From Thermococcus peptonophilus (lineage in GTDB: Archaea > Methanobacteriota_B > Thermococci > Thermococcales > Thermococcaceae), in the NCBI RefSeq assembly GCF_001592435.1, contig NZ_CP014751.1:1-49106 (forward strand): a stretch of DNA of 49,106 nt, read 5' to 3'. The notes under the pieces were generated by a model. That model was not told the origin of the DNA, made no database searches, and saw only the letters and a program-made list of their open reading frames with translations. The position numbers and the translations under genes are program-made. Below are positions 47,758 through 49,106 of the stretch, piece after piece. Numbering within the stretch: the stretch's first letter is position 1; each line of letters begins with the position of its first letter.

Positions 47758-48327
47758 TCAGTCCCCAACCGCCGCTATGTGAATTCCAAGGAGAATCAGG
47801 AAGAGCCCGGCTAGGGCAACGTGGAAGAGCTTCCACCTCCTCAGCAGAACCGCTAAGCGTTTAAGCTTCCCGCTCTGCTTTTTTCTCGCGGCCATCTCAA
47901 GCTTAACGTGGATGTACCGCCCGTAGAAGCCGCTTATGTTCATCAGGATCAGGACTATCGCCATTCCAAGGCCGGCTTTTCCAGCCAGGGTTGAGTAGTC
48001 CCTGCAGGTGGCGAAGTGGATCAGAGCAAGGAGAGTTCCTGTAACCGTAAAGGCGTGGTGGACGGTCATCGGATAAACCGGGCCGAAAACCGTGATGTAA
48101 GGCCTCTCCGGTCTCACCACTATTTGGGGGCTCCCTTTTCGGTGCTCTATTATGAGCCTCCTCTTGGTGAGCGAATAATACGCCACCCCAGTGAACACAA
48201 GACCGACTCCAAAAGCCGCCAGGCCCCCGAAGCTGGCCTCCCCTTCACTTCCCCCTCCGTTCTCATCGGCCGCTACCGTTCCGGCCATTAATAGCAGGAA
48301 CATCAGAGCCAGTGCAGGCTTTTTCAT
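47758..48327 (-). CDS. Membrane protein with histidine-bearing helices, cytochrome b561-like
   Basis: 189 residues. Signal peptide (PALALMFLLLMAGTVAA), a short Gly/Glu-rich linker, then five helices. Histidines sit in helices 3 to 5 (TVHHAFTVTGTLLALIH; YIHVKLEMA; FHVALAGLFLILLGIHIAAV), at positions expected for haem b ligands in cytochrome b561/ferric reductase-like bundles. This is inferred from pattern only. GGGAGTG precedes ATG 48327. It stands alone, with a promoter at about 48370-48400. Possible role in transmembrane electron transfer. Confidence 0.55.
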   Translation of the reverse strand: MKKPALALMFLLLMAGTVAADENGGGSEGEASFGGLAAFGVGLVFTGVAYYSLTKRRLIIEHRKGSPQIVVRPERPYITVFGPVYPMTVHHAFTVTGTLLALIHFATCRDYSTLAGKAGLGMAIVLILMNISGFYGRYIHVKLEMAARKKQSGKLKRLAVLLRRWKLFHVALAGLFLILLGIHIAAVGD

Positions 48328-48679
48328 GGGCACTCCCTTCCTATCCAATAGTTTTTCTACGGACAATATTCCTTTATCTCTTTCTTAAGGATAAAAATCT
48401 TCTGGATTGTCAACTCCGGTATAACTGAACTTTACAATATGAAGGATATTAGAATCCTTGACCCTAATGTTATCTTGTGACAGCGAGCTTTTACTGGACT
48501 CCCGCTGTTTCAAGATAATTCTTAGAATATCAATGGTCGAAAACAATTAGCTTGCCTCATACCCTTGGCTTATGAGGCCATCTGGCTCCGAACCATATTC
48601 GTTGATTGCCGATTATTGATACAACATTAATCGAAAAACTTTTAAACGAGATTGGGGTCTATGGAGAATGGTGATTTAC
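48328..48679. other. Intergenic region with hairpins and a copy of the shared motif
   Basis: TTTACAATATGAAGG at 48431-48445 matches the copA/copR motif. GCCTCATA (48554-48561) and TATGAGGC (48571-48578) make a perfect 8-bp hairpin with a 9-nt loop. ACAGC...GCTGT (about 48480-48508) is a second, weaker one. AAACTTTTAAACG at about 48638-48650 is the TATA of the DsrE gene. No ORF supported. Confidence 0.5.
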
Positions 48680-49006
48680 ATGAAGGCACTCGTGATAGTT
48701 TCAAGCGACGATGATAGAGCATTACCGGGCTTCATGTGGGCGGTTAATGCCGTAAAGTACGGCTGGGTTGAGGACGTTAAGGTTATCCTCTTCGGGCCGA
48801 TAGAGAAAGCGATAGCGGAGGGGGACGAGCGCTTTATCCCATGGATTGAGAAGCTTAAAGAGCTTGGAAAGCTTCCGGTGGCATGTAAGAGGATCGCGGA
48901 GCTTGAGGGGTTTGAGGTTTCCCTGCAAAAATATACCAAGGTAGAGTACGTCGGAAAAATCATAGCGGAGCACCTTGAGAAGGGCTACATTCCGATGACG
49001 TTCTAA
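48680..49006 (+). CDS. DsrE/DsrF-like family protein
   Basis: 108 residues. KALVIVSSDDDRALPGFMWA opens the domain, VEDVKVILFGPIEKAIAEGD follows, and the Cys in LPVACKRIAELEG (about 73) is at the sulfur-carrier position of DsrE-like proteins. It may relay persulfide sulfur, fitting a sulfur-reducing organism. ATG 48680 follows GGTGAT. Monocistronic by appearance, facing a convergent gene. Confidence 0.85.
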   Translation: MKALVIVSSDDDRALPGFMWAVNAVKYGWVEDVKVILFGPIEKAIAEGDERFIPWIEKLKELGKLPVACKRIAELEGFEVSLQKYTKVEYVGKIIAEHLEKGYIPMTF

Positions 49007-49023
49007 AACAGGAAATGAGAAAC

Positions 49024-49106
49024 TTAAAGAGAAAACAGACTCTTCTTCCCGATTATCTCTTCCCTGCTCTTTCCAGCCTTCAGATCCTTGATAAGCTTCA
49101 AAACAC
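49024..49106 (-). CDS. C-terminal end of a gene continuing beyond the window
   Basis: Minus-strand frame VLKLIKDLKAGKSREEIIGK followed by KSLFSL and TAA at 49024-49026. Only 26 codons lie in the window; the family cannot be named. Confidence 0.5.
   Translation of the reverse strand, partial: VLKLIKDLKAGKSREEIIGKKSLFSL

Overview
The window is chromosomal DNA from a hyperthermophilic euryarchaeon of the order Thermococcales, most probably Thermococcus. The evidence is the gene-family mix (KaiC-like ATPases, SagB-type nitroreductases, DUF302, a CopR-like Lrp regulator with a TRASH domain, a DsrE protein), Shine-Dalgarno sites of the GGAGGTGAT type, archaeal TATA/BRE promoters, frequent GTG starts, and tightly packed, often overlapping genes. 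I see no rRNA, tRNA or CRISPR array.

Layout. 1-3.2 kb: a divergent arsenic pair (frameshifted ArsC reductase; Acr3 arsenite pump) and two nitroreductase genes, one frameshifted and one a clear relic. 3.2-8.1 kb: a copper module (thioredoxin, CopA ATPase, CopR-like regulator, a CcdA-like membrane protein without the CcdA cysteines, and two exported proteins, one Met/His-rich). 8.2-10.7 kb: a methyltransferase with a MacB/FtsX-type ABC transporter. 10.9-13.95 kb: a transsulfuration operon (PLP beta-synthase, gamma-synthase/lyase, methyltransferase) joined by 4-nt overlaps. 14.2-17.8 kb: a Met-rich protein, a winged-helix regulator, a SHOCT protein and a CopB-type ATPase.

17.9-25.8 kb holds what I consider the most interesting system: three small coiled-coil proteins with the layout of ESCRT-III/Snf7 proteins, a Vps4/CdvC-type AAA ATPase, a membrane-anchored Hanks-type kinase, a PP2C phosphatase, a 607-residue coiled-coil protein and a 172-residue protein, all on one strand. 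It reads as a membrane-remodelling machine controlled by reversible phosphorylation.

25.9-33.7 kb: DUF302, an AT-richer pair of exported proteins, a small helical protein, a split ArsP-like permease with its regulator, and a Zn/Cd ATPase with a CadC-like repressor and operator. 33.8-40.0 kb: a duplicated three-gene cassette (exported helical protein with low-complexity tail; single-pass membrane protein with a cytoplasmic winged helix; GNAT acetyltransferase). The GNAT of copy 1 is decayed. Both copies, and the small protein gene at 28.9 kb, have a promoter with GAAA boxes, phased every 10 bp in the two cassettes. 40.0-44.6 kb: mercury module (MerA-like, YHS, HMA), DUF302, a gene relic, FTR1 iron permease and peroxiredoxin, the last two with matching DtxR-like operators. 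44.7-49.1 kb: flavin reductase, a KaiC-like operon, a His-containing membrane protein, a DsrE protein and the end of one more gene.

Overall this is a metal and redox stress neighbourhood (As, Cu, Zn/Cd, Hg, Fe). At least seven otherwise convincing genes carry a single frameshift, several in homopolymer runs. Sequencing or assembly indels are as likely as true gene loss, and those genes should be read with that in mind.
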